This document shows positions 15,858 through 26,054 of a stretch of 64,000 bases of DNA, one piece after another (within the stretch, counting starts at the first letter, position 1; every line of letters begins with the position of its first letter). Source of the DNA: Thermopolyspora sp044507605 (GTDB lineage Bacteria > Actinomycetota > Actinomycetes > Streptosporangiales > Streptosporangiaceae). Under the pieces are notes generated by a model. That model did no database searches. It was not told where the DNA came from and saw only the letters and a list, made by a program, of their open reading frames with translations. The stretch spans positions 1-64,000 of the forward strand of contig JBIQJI010000020.1 of assembly GCA_044507605.1 (NCBI GenBank), written 5' to 3'. Both the position numbers and the translations under genes were made by a program.

Positions 15858-17057
15858 TCACGCCAAGCCCAGCCGGTCGGCCAGCGCGCGCAGTTCGGGT
15901 GAGGGTGGGTCCTGCATGGTCAGGAGGTCGGAGACCAGTTGGCGGGTGAGGTGGTGGGCGCGGACCTGTTCGGGGGTGGTGGCCTCGGCCTCCAGGAGGG
16001 CGGTGGTGGCTTCGGGGACGTGCCGTCGCTGGGTGTGTGCGCGGGCGAGGTCGATCTGGAGTCGTGCCCGGCGTTCGGGGGAGAGGGCCGAGGTGTCCAC
16101 GTTCGCCGCTGCGCGGAGGGCGTGGCCGGCGTCGCCGAGTTCGACCGCCACGGCGACCTCGTGCAGGGTGACGTTGGCGGGGCCGAACTCGGTGTGGTGG
16201 TCGTTTCTGCCCTCGCCGAGCCGTTCGGCTATCGCGCGGGCGTGGGCCAGGTGGTCGTACGCCTCTTCGGGCCGGTTGAGCCGGGCGGCGGCCACGGCTC
16301 GCTGCAAGGTGAGGGCGCCTCGCAGGGACATCGCCTCGGCGTGGTCGGTCAGGGGATGCAGTGCTTCGGCGGCGGTGCGGGCGGTCTCCTCGGTCTGGTC
16401 GAAGTGGCGGCCGCAGAGGAAGACGAAGCCGAGGCGGAAGGCGCCTGCGGCCATCAGGAGCGGGTCGCCTGCCCGCTCGGCGGCAGCGACCGCGCGATCG
16501 GCCGCGATCCACGCGACGTCGGGCTGCCCCATCTTGGCCAGGGCCGCCGAGCATGCCTGGTACGTGGCCGCCGTCAGCTCGAAGAGTTCCGGTCGCCGGT
16601 CCTCGGGTGCGGAACGCGCAGCGGCCTCCAGGGTGGGGATCAGGTCGCGGAGCAGTTCGGTCAGTTCGACGTAGCGGCTTGCGTGGGTGAGCCGCCAGGC
16701 CTGTGCCACCCGGGGCTTGATCTCGTCGATCGCGGGGGCCGGGGTGGGGTGCAGCATGGCCCGCAGGGCGTGGGCTCCCGACAGGACGAGCCGTAGCTCC
16801 GCCGAGCCGGGGGCCTCCTCGGTGGCGGCGGCGACCACGGGTGCTTCCGCGGCCAGTTCCGGCAGCGGGACGCCGAGGGTGTCGGCGACCGTCTCCAGTA
16901 CGGACATGCGGTCGACCTTCCGTACGCCGCGCTCCACTTGGGAGACCCATGCGACGGATCGGTCGATCATGCGGGCCAGTTCGGCTTGTGACAGGCCGCG
17001 CCGCCTGCGTTCCCGGGCGATGCGCCGTCCCAGGGCGCGCTGGTATTCGGTGCTCAC
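15858..17057 (-). CDS. XRE-family regulator with TPR-like C-terminal domain (399 aa)
   Basis: Residues 5-65 form a Cro/CI-type helix-turn-helix (ALGRRIARERRRRGLSQAEL, then ARMIDRSVAWVSQVERGVRK). The remaining 300 residues are an Ala-rich array of helical pairs resembling tetratricopeptide repeats, which in this class of actinobacterial regulators is thought to bind a ligand or partner protein. The GTG start overlaps the stop of the ABM-domain gene (GTGA), so the two are one operon. The palindromes at 17452-17482, upstream of the pair, are natural candidates for its own operator. Confidence 0.86.
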   Translation of the reverse strand: MSTEYQRALGRRIARERRRRGLSQAELARMIDRSVAWVSQVERGVRKVDRMSVLETVADTLGVPLPELAAEAPVVAAATEEAPGSAELRLVLSGAHALRAMLHPTPAPAIDEIKPRVAQAWRLTHASRYVELTELLRDLIPTLEAAARSAPEDRRPELFELTAATYQACSAALAKMGQPDVAWIAADRAVAAAERAGDPLLMAAGAFRLGFVFLCGRHFDQTEETARTAAEALHPLTDHAEAMSLRGALTLQRAVAAARLNRPEEAYDHLAHARAIAERLGEGRNDHHTEFGPANVTLHEVAVAVELGDAGHALRAAANVDTSALSPERRARLQIDLARAHTQRRHVPEATTALLEAEATTPEQVRAHHLTRQLVSDLLTMQDPPSPELRALADRLGLA

Positions 17058-17362
17058 GGGTCGATGCCCTTCGCGTCGATCACCTGGAGCCGATCGACTT
17101 CGACCGCGGCGAGCAGTTCGGCACGGGCCGCGAGGAATCGCTTCGTGTGCGGGGTCTGCTCGTGGGCGTCGAAGGCGGCGCGGTCGCGGTAGAGCTCGTA
17201 GAAGATCCGTTGGAGCGGCTGTCCGTCGACACGGTGCGAAACGTAGACGAGAGTGCCGGGTTCCTGCGCGCGTATCCGGTCGATCGTCTCGCTGACGAGA
17301 CGGTCGAAGGCGGTCGCGCTCGGTTCGTCCTTGCAGGTGAACCGGACCATCAGTCCGAACAT
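17054..17362 (-). CDS. Antibiotic biosynthesis monooxygenase (ABM) domain protein (102 aa)
   Basis: A single ferredoxin-like ABM domain: MFGLMVRFTCKDE as strand 1, then EPGTLVYVSHRVD, IFYELYRDRAAFDAHEQTPH and FLAAR. ABM proteins are small dimeric enzymes, often quinol monooxygenases or detoxifying hydroxylases. The His and Trp/Asn residues that would indicate a specific activity cannot be assigned. It is first in a two-gene operon with the XRE regulator and diverges from the HATPase gene. Confidence 0.85.
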   Translation of the reverse strand: MFGLMVRFTCKDEPSATAFDRLVSETIDRIRAQEPGTLVYVSHRVDGQPLQRIFYELYRDRAAFDAHEQTPHTKRFLAARAELLAAVEVDRLQVIDAKGIDP

Positions 17363-17451
17363 GGGGCACCCTCCCTGGACGCCGTGCGCCGATCGTTACC
17401 CCACTACGAGACCAGTACTTATTGTGCGATGCAAGTATCGAAAGTCGCTTG

Positions 17452-17482
17452 TACTCAGAGTAGCGTGCCGGTACTTTAAGTA
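17452..17482. promoter_or_regulatory. Two tandem 11-base palindromes, 20 bases apart
   Basis: TACTCAGAGTA (17452-17462) and TACTTTAAGTA (17472-17482) are both perfect TACTN-N-NAGTA dyads with an odd central base. Their centres are exactly 20 bases apart, two helical turns. Further AGTA half-sites lie at 17414 and 17434, again 20 bases apart. They lie in the AT-rich region between the divergent ABM-XRE operon and the HATPase gene, so one regulator could control both. Confidence 0.6.
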
Positions 17483-17535
17483 TCGATCGGCTTCTGCACG
17501 TGTCCTGAACTGCACGAACGCGAGGTTGCAGCGCC

Positions 17536-17976
17536 ATGCTCTTACCGACTGCAAGTGGCGAATACCACCAAAAGTGGCATCGGAACTTTCCGGGAAAGCC
17601 GAGCGAGATCCGCGAAGCGCGGCGCTTCGTCACCACCCACCTAGGCGAGGGCCCCGATGTCGACAGCGCGCGACTGGTCGTCACCGAACTCGCGACGAAC
17701 GCCGTCCGCCACAGCCACAGTGGGGGACTGGGCGGGCGGTTCCAGGTGACCCTGCAGACGGGCGGTGACCTGCTCCTCGTCACGGTGATGGACGAAGGCG
17801 GCCCGCTCTGGCCTCATGTGCGGCAGGCGGACGACCAAGGGCTGAGCGGTCGCGGGCTGTACCTGGTATCAGAGCTGACCACGTGCTGGGGAGTCGATGG
17901 GGACGAGCGTGGCCGCAGGGTCTGGGCGCTGCTCGACGTCGAAGCCGCCGTTACGGCACGTGGCTCGACTCGATGA
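17536..17976 (+). CDS. ATP-binding protein, RsbW/SpoIIAB-like HATPase (146 aa)
   Basis: A single GHKL ATPase domain. The N-box is VVTELATNAVRHS (about residues 54-66). The G1 box is reduced to MDEGGP and the G2 region is GRGLYLVSELTTCWG. These short actinobacterial proteins resemble anti-sigma factor kinases, but most are orphans without a paired sigma or anti-anti-sigma gene, as here. It reads rightward from the shared AT-rich promoter region upstream of the ABM-XRE operon. Start ATG 17536. Confidence 0.86.
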   Translation: MLLPTASGEYHQKWHRNFPGKPSEIREARRFVTTHLGEGPDVDSARLVVTELATNAVRHSHSGGLGGRFQVTLQTGGDLLLVTVMDEGGPLWPHVRQADDQGLSGRGLYLVSELTTCWGVDGDERGRRVWALLDVEAAVTARGSTR

Positions 17977-18048
17977 AGGCGAAGGTAGGGCGAATCAGGC
18001 GGGCGGTGCGTGATCGCGCGAGGTCGGATGTCTGCGGGGCCGCGGCGC

Positions 18049-18104
18049 ACCGCGCATGGTCCGGCGTCGAGATGGCCTGGGGTCGACGTCGGACCATGCG
18101 CGGT
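18049..18104. repeat. 56-base hairpin with 22-base arms between convergent genes
   Basis: The arms 18049-18070 and 18083-18104 are reverse complements with one mismatch in 22 positions, separated by the 12-base spacer GATGGCCTGGGG. Each arm contains CCGCGCATGGTCCG or its complement. There is no T-run. The element lies between the ends of the HATPase gene (17976) and the VOC gene (18224), so it could be a two-way terminator. The arm length is far more than that needs, and a palindromic repeat or miniature mobile element is possible. Confidence 0.7.
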
Positions 18105-18223
18105 GGTGGCGGGCGGGTGCCGGTTGTGCGGTCATGTGGTGCAGAGGGCGCCGCTCGCGGGGTCTGGGCGGTGTGGTCGGCCCTGGGCGTGCCGGGCCGC
18201 ACTGCTGGGGGCCGTCGCGGCGG

Positions 18224-18637
18224 TCATTCGGCGTAGGGCTGGTTTTCGCCCTGGGCGCTGTAGCCGAGGTTCCAGATGTAGCCGTCGGGGTCGGCGAAGG
18301 AGCCGCCGTAGCCGCCCCAGGGGAGGGGGCCGGCGGGCTTGAGGACGGTGGCGCCGGCCTTTTCGGCCTCGGCGAGGATTTCGTCGACTCGGTTTTCGCT
18401 GCGGACGACGTAGGTGAGGACCAGGCCGCTGAAGCCGCTGCCTTCCGGGCTGGTGCCGACCTGGGCGGCGAGGCCGTCGCGGCCGTAGAAGCCGACCGGG
18501 GTGGCTCCATCGGACTCGAAGAACACCGAGACGCCGTAGTCGTTCTGGATCTTCCAGCCGAGGCCTTCGGTGTAGAACCGCTTGGCCCGGTCCATGTCCC
18601 GGACGCCGAGGAGGATGGAGCTGACGTGCGCTTTCAT
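18224..18637 (-). CDS. VOC-family protein (glyoxalase/bleomycin-resistance fold, 137 aa)
   Basis: Two beta-alpha-beta-beta-beta units of the vicinal-oxygen-chelate fold: SSILLGVRDMDRAKRFYTEG with GLGWKI, and the second half VLTYVVRSENRVDEILAEAE with FADPDGYIWNLGYS. The second unit keeps the usual DPDGYxW pattern. Metal ligands are not clear enough to assign an activity. GGAGACGAACCC precedes ATG 18637 and supports this start over an upstream in-frame extension to 18682. Confidence 0.85.
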   Translation of the reverse strand: MKAHVSSILLGVRDMDRAKRFYTEGLGWKIQNDYGVSVFFESDGATPVGFYGRDGLAAQVGTSPEGSGFSGLVLTYVVRSENRVDEILAEAEKAGATVLKPAGPLPWGGYGGSFADPDGYIWNLGYSAQGENQPYAE

Positions 18638-18947
18638 GGGTTCGTCTCCGTTGTGCCGTCGGGGTTGTTCGCTCAACGGCAACGCTATGAGGGGGGCCGG
18701 GCCGGGCGCTTCTCCATTCCTGACCGGTTCGGCCGGGCATGGCGCGCAAGGCCCGCACCCGGCCGATCGACATGAAGCAGCTCAGTGCGGAGGGCCGGCA
18801 GATCATCCGACCTTCGTCGAGCTCACTCCGACCGGCCGGCCGCCTTTGGGGCGGACGCCATGGGGGAGACGTGGGTGCGGGATGGGATGTAAGGAAATCC
18901 GGCCGCCGGGCGATGACCCTTCGACAGTGACGAAGGAGTGATCGCCA
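18638..18947. other. 310-base divergent gap before the GH1 gene
   Basis: The stretch separates the divergent VOC and GH1 genes and must hold both promoters, but I see no convincing -10/-35 pair. A short plus-strand run of biased codons near 18739-18820 (reading MARKARTRPIDMKQLSAEGR) has no homology I recognise and then loses its bias; I do not call it a gene. GAAGGAGTG before 18948 is the GH1 ribosome-binding site. Confidence 0.4.
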
Positions 18948-20170
18948 ATGAACGCGGGCAGTGGGGACGGCACCGGCGGATTCCCGGAGGGGTTCCTGTG
19001 GGGGGCGGCGACGGCCGCGTACCAGATCGAGGGCGGCAACGTCGCCAGCGACTTCTGGGAGCTCGAACACGCGCCGGGGAGCGTGTTCGCCGAGCCGAGC
19101 GGCGACGCCTGTGACGGCTACCACCGGTGGCCGGAGGACTTGGACCTGCTCGCGGGGCTCGGCCTGAACACCTACCGGTTCAGCCTGGAGTGGGGGCGGA
19201 TCGAGCCGGAGGAGGGGGAGTTCTCGCGGGCGGCGATCGACCACTACCGGCGGGTCGTGGCCGGCTGCCGCGAGCGGGGTGTGACGCCGATGGTCACGCT
19301 GCAGCACATCACGGTGCCGCGCTGGTTCCGGCACGCCGGGTGGTGGGCCGCGTCCTCCGCGGCCGACCGGTTCGCCCGGTACGCCGAGGCGGTGCTCCCC
19401 GTGCTCGCCGAGGGCGTCGAATGGGTCTGCACGATCAACGAGCCGAACTATGCCGCGATGATGGAGCCGCTGCTCGCCGGCGCCCCCGCCTTCGGCGTCC
19501 CCAGTGAGGACATGACCCGGGCGATGGTGGCCGCGCACCGGCGGGCCCGCGAGGTGCTCGGTTCGGTGCCCGGGCTGCTAACCGGGTGGACGGTGTCGGT
19601 CACCGACTACCAGCCCGTCGGCGGAGCGGACGCCGAGGCGGCCGAGGCCGCCGTGGCCGAGTGGGCGCGGCCCAGGCAGGACGCCTTTCTGGAGGCGGCC
19701 AGGGGCGACGACTTCGTCGGCGTGCAGCCGTACACGAGGGAGCTGATCGGGCCGGACGGGGCGCTGCCCGTGCCCGAGGGCGCCGAGACCACGCAGCTCG
19801 GGACGGAGTTCTACCCGGAGGCCATTGGCGGCGCGGTGCGGCACGCGTGGCGGGTCGTCGAGGCCGGCACGCCGATCGTGGTGACGGAGAACGGCATCGC
19901 CACGGGCGACGACCGGCGTCGGGTCGCCTATCTGGACCGGGCCGTGCGCGCGCTGGGGGCCGCCGTCGCCGACGGGGTGGACGTGCGCGGCTACCTGCAT
20001 TGGAGCCTGTTCGACAACTTCGAGTGGACGTTCGGCTACGGCCCCACCTTCGGTCTGGTCGAGGTCGATCGCACGACCTTCCGCCGTACCCCCAAGCCGA
20101 GCGCGTTTCGCCTGGGCGAGATCGCCAAGGCGAACGGGCTGCCCGACGGCGGGGGGCGCTACGCTGATCG

Positions 20171-20174
<4 letters not shown>
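18948..20174 (+). CDS. Glycoside hydrolase family 1 protein, beta-glucosidase-like (408 aa)
   Basis: The GH1 (beta/alpha)8 barrel begins FPEGFLWGAATAAYQIEGG. The acid/base Glu is in CTINEPNY (about residue 166) and the nucleophile Glu in VVTENG (about residue 311). WSLFDNFEWTFGYGPTFGLV near the C-terminus is the typical aglycone/substrate-binding stretch. At 408 residues it is shorter than most GH1 enzymes (about 450), and the usual HWDLP region is QHITVPRWF. It is cytoplasmic with no signal peptide. The stop overlaps the pyrD start, so the two are cotranscribed. The sugar specificity is unknown. Confidence 0.9.
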
Positions 20175-21250
<1,076 letters not shown>

Positions 21251-21254
21251 GCCG

Positions 21255-22931
21255 TCACACGTTCGGCCGGGTGGAGTCGGGCGCGTGGGTGAGCTGTTCC
21301 AGGTGCCGCATCACCAGGTCGACGTCGAGCAGGCCGGGGCGGTGCGCCCGGTGGCCGCGCCCGCCCCGCTGCCAGGGGTGCGGCCCGGCGAGCGGGCGGT
21401 ACTCCACGCCGAAGGCGTCGAGGCGGGGCAGGTGGCGGGCGCCGAGCCGGGTGAGGAACTCGCGTACGTCGGGCGGCCCGGCCCAGGCCACCTCGGCCAG
21501 GGCGCAGGCGCGCGGCCAGGCGCGGTAGTCGAGGATCCGCCCGTCGGGTATGCGTTCGCTCCACAGCTGACATTGGGCCCCGATGACGCGGGCGGTCTCC
21601 TGCTCGGTCCAGGATGAGGGGGCGGGGTCGAACCCGGCGACGTCGGCGACGGTGATGGCGTCGCCGATGCCGAGCGGCTCGTCGGCCGACGCCGCCTCGG
21701 CGTAGTCGAAGTACAGCGGGAACACCGGCGCGGCCACCACCTCGTACCCGGCGGCGGCGGCCCGGCGGGCGACCCCCATGCCGCGCCACGCCATGATGAT
21801 CGTGTCGTCGCGCAGCCCGTCGCCGCCGCCGCTGACGAACGCCTCGTCCCACACGACGGCCCGCACGTGGGCCGGTTCGGTGGTCCGGGCGGCGATGCGG
21901 TCGGCGAGCGTGCGCAGGAACCACGCGTGCAGCTCGCCCGGGGTGCGCAGCCCGAGGAAGCGCTGATGGGCGGTGATCTTCGCCGAGGCGGCCCAGGCGT
22001 CGAGGACGCATTCGTCGCCGCCGATGTGGAAGTACGGTGTGCCGGGGCCGAGCGCGTCGAGGATCTCGTCGAACACGGTGCCGAGGAACCCGATGGTGGC
22101 CGGCAGCGGCGCGAGGATCGCGGGGGAGATGCCCCAGCGGTCGAGCACGTTGTGCGGCTCACCGGGGTCGGCCCCGAAGCCGGGGTAGGCCGCCAGGATG
22201 GCCGAGGCGTGCCCCGGCACGTCGATCTCCGGCACGACCGTGACGGCCCGGTCGCGGGCGTAGGCGGCGATCTCGGTGAGGTCGGCGAGCGTGTAGTAGC
22301 CGCCGTGGGGCACCTCGTCGAAGGTCGTCTCCTCACCGAAGCGGCTCGTGATCGTGCGCGGCCGGTGCGAGGCCAGCTCGTGCAGCAGGGGGTAGGCACG
22401 GCTTTCGACCCGCCAGCCCTGGTCGTCGGCGAGATGCAGGTGCAGCCGGTTCAGCTTGTGCGCGGCGAGCAGGTCGATCATGCGCAGCACCTCGCGTTTG
22501 GGCAGGAAGTGCCGCGCCACGTCGACCAGCACGCCCCGCCACGCGAACCGCGGCGCGTCGGCCACCCGCCCGCACGGCACGCTCCAGCGGACCCCCGCCG
22601 GCACGGCCGCCCGGAACGCCTCGGGCGGCAGCAGCTGCCGCAGGGTCTGCGCCGCGTAGCACGCCCCCGCCGTGTCGCCCGCCCGTACGCGGATCGCGCC
22701 GCCGGCGTCACCGGGGGAGATCTCCAGTTCGTACGCCTCGGCGCCCAGCTCGGGGGCGGGCTCGACGCGGATGGTCCCGTCGCCCGCCGGGCCCACCGGG
22801 CGGGGGTCGAGCACGGCGAGGGCGACCCGCGCGGGCCGGGTCAGCTCGTCGGGCCCCGAGATCGTGACGCCCGGCCCGATTTCGGCCCGGCCCGGAGCCT
22901 CGTGCGCCAGCCGGGGCCGGGGCAGCAGCAT
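21255..22931 (-). CDS. Beta-N-acetylhexosaminidase, glycoside hydrolase family 20 (558 aa)
   Basis: Residues 1-120 form the GH20b-like domain and 125-470 the catalytic barrel (FAWRGVLVDVARHFLPK, LHLHLADDQGW, PEIDVPGHA). The catalytic pair is Asp306-Glu307 in HIGGDECVLDAW, the substrate-assisted mechanism motif, and WDEAFVSGG and MAWRGMG line the pocket. It would remove terminal GlcNAc or GalNAc from chitin or cell-wall fragments. No signal peptide is visible, so it is probably cytoplasmic. It converges on pyrD with only four bases between stops. Confidence 0.93.
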   Translation of the reverse strand: MLLPRPRLAHEAPGRAEIGPGVTISGPDELTRPARVALAVLDPRPVGPAGDGTIRVEPAPELGAEAYELEISPGDAGGAIRVRAGDTAGACYAAQTLRQLLPPEAFRAAVPAGVRWSVPCGRVADAPRFAWRGVLVDVARHFLPKREVLRMIDLLAAHKLNRLHLHLADDQGWRVESRAYPLLHELASHRPRTITSRFGEETTFDEVPHGGYYTLADLTEIAAYARDRAVTVVPEIDVPGHASAILAAYPGFGADPGEPHNVLDRWGISPAILAPLPATIGFLGTVFDEILDALGPGTPYFHIGGDECVLDAWAASAKITAHQRFLGLRTPGELHAWFLRTLADRIAARTTEPAHVRAVVWDEAFVSGGGDGLRDDTIIMAWRGMGVARRAAAAGYEVVAAPVFPLYFDYAEAASADEPLGIGDAITVADVAGFDPAPSSWTEQETARVIGAQCQLWSERIPDGRILDYRAWPRACALAEVAWAGPPDVREFLTRLGARHLPRLDAFGVEYRPLAGPHPWQRGGRGHRAHRPGLLDVDLVMRHLEQLTHAPDSTRPNV

Positions 22932-23013
22932 GCCTCCGGCCCCCTGCGTGAGTCCTGCACTGTCGTCGATCGGTACGACCTCCTGGGTGCGACGCGCCGT
23001 CAGCCGCGTCCGG

Positions 23014-23934
23014 CTAGGTGAAGTAGTCGCGGAACCCTTTGGCGAGGGATTCGGCGATGCGCTGGCGGAACGCGGCCTTTTCGAACTTGGCGGCCTCCTG
23101 CGGGTTGCGCATGTTGCCGGCCTCGAGGAACACCTTGGGCACGGTGGAGAGGTTCAGCCCGCCGAGGTCGTTGCGGTGGTCGAGCCCGTTGTGCCCGATG
23201 TAGGTGGAGTAGGGCAGCCGGGTGCCCGCGTGGTAGGCGTTGCGGATCGCGATGCCCAGTTTCTCCGATTTGCGCACGACGGGGTCGACCGGCCCGTTGA
23301 TCTTCTTGGGCACGATGACGTGGAATCCGCGGTCGCGGGGCGGGGCGCCGTCGGCGTGGATGGAGATCGCGGCGTCGGCGTGGGCGCGGTTGCCGATCGC
23401 GGCCCGCTTGGTGATGCACGGCCCCACGCCGTCGTTGCCGGACCGCGTGAGCTTGACGGTGGCGCCCTCGGCCTTCAGCAGTTTCGCGAGCCGCCGCGAG
23501 ACGTCCCAGGTGAACGCCGCCTCGGTGTAACCCGACGTGGTGGAGGTGCCCGTGGTGTCGCAGGCCTTGCGCTTGGTCAGGACGTCGACCTGCTTGTTGA
23601 TGATCTCGGGGTGGTGGTAGTTGCCGCCGTTGTGCCCCGGGTCGATCACGATGGTCTTGCCGGCCAGCGGCTCGCGGGCGGCCTGCGGCTTTTCGGCTGC
23701 CCGCGGTTTTTCCGCGGCGCGGGCCTTGGCGGTGGCGGCGCCGGCCGGCCGGGCCGGCTCGCCGGTCGCCGCCGCGCCCGCCCCTGATGCCGGCCGCGAC
23801 TGCGCGGAGGCGGAGCCGGGCGAAAGGTCGGAGGGGCCGCAGGCGGCGGCCCCGAGGCCGCACAGCGCCGCGAGTGACACGGTGAGCGCCCCGGCCCGGC
23901 GCCGCCCGGACGGGTTCGGCTTCGGCTCGCTCAC
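23014..23934 (-). CDS. N-acetylmuramoyl-L-alanine amidase, lipoprotein (306 aa)
   Basis: A lipoprotein signal peptide ends in the lipobox GAAAC (Cys32). A low-complexity Ala/Pro/Lys/Arg spacer follows to about residue 90. The Amidase_3 domain then carries VIDPGHNGG (zinc His), SGYTEAAFTWDVS (zinc Glu), SIHADGA (zinc His) and FLEAGNM (catalytic Glu), so all ligands are present. It cleaves the amide between MurNAc and the stem peptide in cell-wall remodelling. It is 82 bases downstream of the hexosaminidase start, with both transcribed leftward, and the pair may act together in cell-wall recycling. Confidence 0.93.
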   Translation of the reverse strand: MSEPKPNPSGRRRAGALTVSLAALCGLGAAACGPSDLSPGSASAQSRPASGAGAAATGEPARPAGAATAKARAAEKPRAAEKPQAAREPLAGKTIVIDPGHNGGNYHHPEIINKQVDVLTKRKACDTTGTSTTSGYTEAAFTWDVSRRLAKLLKAEGATVKLTRSGNDGVGPCITKRAAIGNRAHADAAISIHADGAPPRDRGFHVIVPKKINGPVDPVVRKSEKLGIAIRNAYHAGTRLPYSTYIGHNGLDHRNDLGGLNLSTVPKVFLEAGNMRNPQEAAKFEKAAFRQRIAESLAKGFRDYFT

Positions 23935-24097
23935 GGCTACCCCCTGACTTGAGTCGCGGCTTGCCCTGCTCGATGCCCCAACTTACGCGTGCCCGGCCGA
24001 TGGCCGTGCCGTAACCCCGCGATCGAGCCCGGCCGGCCCGCTCTCGCGGCCCGGTATCGCTGCGTCCGTACCCCGGATCGGGGGAGCGGAACAGGGG

Positions 24098-24376
24098 TCA
24101 GCGGTGGGGCACGGCCGCAGGCCGCTCTCCGCCGCGCTCCTGCGTCGACAGCAGCGCGGCGAGTTCGTGGGCGTCCTCGGCGTCGAGGCCGAGCACGACC
24201 CGCGGCCGTCCCCACGGGTGGTCGATGGAGTGGGCGACGTAGCTCGCCACGGACTCGACGCCGGTCTCGTCGCCGCCCCTGTCGCCGTGGGCCCGCATGG
24301 TGCGCCACGTCGCCCAGGCCCGTTCGAGTTCGCTGGCGGCGCGCTGGGCGCAGGAAACCAGCTCTGGATCACGCAT
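24098..24376 (-). CDS. Conserved hypothetical protein (92 aa)
   Basis: I do not recognise a named family. The frame has strong G/C third-position bias throughout. The product is a soluble acidic protein with a helical N-terminal half (CAQRAASELERAWATWRTMR), a central VESVASYVAHSIDHPWGRPR and a second helix EDAHELAALLSTQERG. The start is ATG 24376, with no upstream alternative. It stands alone between the amidase gene and the LacI gene, all leftward. Confidence 0.6.
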   Translation of the reverse strand: MRDPELVSCAQRAASELERAWATWRTMRAHGDRGGDETGVESVASYVAHSIDHPWGRPRVVLGLDAEDAHELAALLSTQERGGERPAAVPHR

Positions 24377-24597
24377 GTCTACCCCCGGTTCGTGCTCGCG
24401 CTCTGGTCACGGCCAGAGTTACACCGGCCCGCCCCGGACCCCCGCCGGCTTGACCCAGGATTGGCCGATCCTGGGCCGGTGGCTGGGGTTACCGGGCCGA
24501 TCCCGTGACCCGCGCGTGCTCGGCACTGTCTGCGGCGTGATCTGCCACCGTGTGGTGGCGTGGGCTGTGGCACGGTCCCACGTGACGGCGGCACGGT

Positions 24598-25698
24598 CTA
24601 GGCGGTCGGCCCGGTGCTGTGCCGCACGATGAGGCTCGGCGTGACCTGCCGCAATCGGGCCATTTTGGTCGGCTCGCCGATGCGGTCGCTGAGCAGCGCG
24701 GCGGCGGAGCGGCCCATGGCGCGGCGCGGCTGGTCGATGCTGGTCAGCGAGATGGGGTTGGCGGCGGCCAGGTGCGTGTTGTCGTAGCCGATCACGCTCA
24801 GGTCCTCCGGCACCCGCAGGCCGAGCTCGGCGGCCGCCGTGAGCGCCCCGAGGGCCACGATGTCGCTGGCGGCGAAGATGGCCGTGGGCCGGGGCTCGCG
24901 GCGCAGCAGGGCGAGGGCGGCGGCGTGCCCGCCCTCCTCGGTGGAGTCGCCGTGCTCGACCATGATGTACGGCGCGAGCGCGTGGCGGCGCATCGCGACC
25001 AGGTACCCGTCGCAGCGGAACCGGGCCGCCGAGGACTTGTCGCCCTCGATGTGCGCGATGCGGCGGTGGCCGAGCTGCACGAGGTGGTCGACGGCGAGCC
25101 GGGCGCCGAGGGCGTCGTCGCCCACGACGATGTCGACCCCGTCGAGCTCGACGTCGCGTTCGCCCACCACGACGGTCGGCGTGTAGGCGGCGGCCTCGGC
25201 CAGCGCTTCGCTGCTGGGCGCGACGCCGAGCAGCACCAGCCCGTCGACGCGCAGCTCCAGGAACGCCTCGACGGCTTCGTCCTCGAACGCCGGGTCGAAC
25301 CGCCCGCTGCCGATCAGCAGCCGCAGCCCGTCGCCGTGCAGGCTCTCCTGCAGGCCGTCGAGGAACTCCGCGTAGAACGGGTTGTGCAGATCGGCGACGA
25401 GCGCGCCGACGAGGTGCGTGCGGCCCTCGACGAGGCTGCGCGCGACCGCGTTGGGCCGGTAGCCGAGTTCGCGGGCCGCCTGCAGCACGGCCTCGCGGCG
25501 ATGCTCGCTGACATGGGGTGAGCCGCGAAGCACCAAGGAGACCAGCGACTTGGAGACGCCGGCGCGTTCCGCGACGTTCCGGATGGTCGGCCGGGGCCGC
25601 GGCGGTGGCCCGAAACCGTCCGGCAGCCCGGGCTCCGCCTCGGGTCCGTTCGGGTCAAGATCATTTCGGGCAGTGGTCTGTACGAACGGTCCTGACAT
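24598..25698 (-). CDS. LacI-family transcriptional regulator (366 aa)
   Basis: A 35-residue Pro-rich N-terminus precedes the LacI helix-turn-helix (TIRNVAERAGVSKSLVSLVL). The hinge helix is YRPNAVARSLV. The periplasmic-binding-protein-like sensor domain runs from HLVGALVADLHNPFYAEFLD to the end and includes FAASDIVALGAL and VIGYDNTHLAA. These are repressors or activators that usually respond to a sugar. No transporter or sugar operon is adjacent, so its target is unknown. ATG 25698 with GGGGAGAACC upstream is favoured over an open frame extending to 25878. Confidence 0.9.
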   Translation of the reverse strand: MSGPFVQTTARNDLDPNGPEAEPGLPDGFGPPPRPRPTIRNVAERAGVSKSLVSLVLRGSPHVSEHRREAVLQAARELGYRPNAVARSLVEGRTHLVGALVADLHNPFYAEFLDGLQESLHGDGLRLLIGSGRFDPAFEDEAVEAFLELRVDGLVLLGVAPSSEALAEAAAYTPTVVVGERDVELDGVDIVVGDDALGARLAVDHLVQLGHRRIAHIEGDKSSAARFRCDGYLVAMRRHALAPYIMVEHGDSTEEGGHAAALALLRREPRPTAIFAASDIVALGALTAAAELGLRVPEDLSVIGYDNTHLAAANPISLTSIDQPRRAMGRSAAALLSDRIGEPTKMARLRQVTPSLIVRHSTGPTA

Positions 25699-26054
25699 GG
25701 TTCTCCCCACGTCTCCCCCACGATTTGTGGATGTGCACCTGTCAGACCAACGATCCAATGGCGCGAAGGGTACGGCTGTGATCGATGCGTATGGGCGCGC
25801 ACCGGGGGCGGAGTGCACGGAGCCGCTCCTCGGCACCGATTCCTGTGGCGTGCCCGGTGTGCCGCGCACCCGTGTCAAGCGGCTGCCGGCGCGACCGGCG
25901 GCAACGGGCGGGCCTCGCGCGGAAATGCGGGGTGATGCCGGGCGGGCGGCACCACCCCCGCGACGCGCCGTCGTCGGTCACCTTGGGTACCAGCCCCCGC
26001 GTGGATTTCCGGCGCGCCGATGTCCCCCCTAGGTCTGTGGTGGACCCTGCAGGG
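25699..26054. other. 356-base gap between the LacI gene and bldC
   Basis: No gene was seen. The palindrome GACCCTGCAGGGTC at 26043-26056, overlapping the bldC stop codon, may be part of a terminator. The 5' region of the LacI gene lies here, but I could not identify a promoter or operator in it. Confidence 0.4.

Noticed and set aside
18739..18930. A 63-codon plus-strand frame before the GH1 gene
   Set aside because: It loses codon bias after about 27 codons, has no ribosome-binding site and resembles nothing I recognise.
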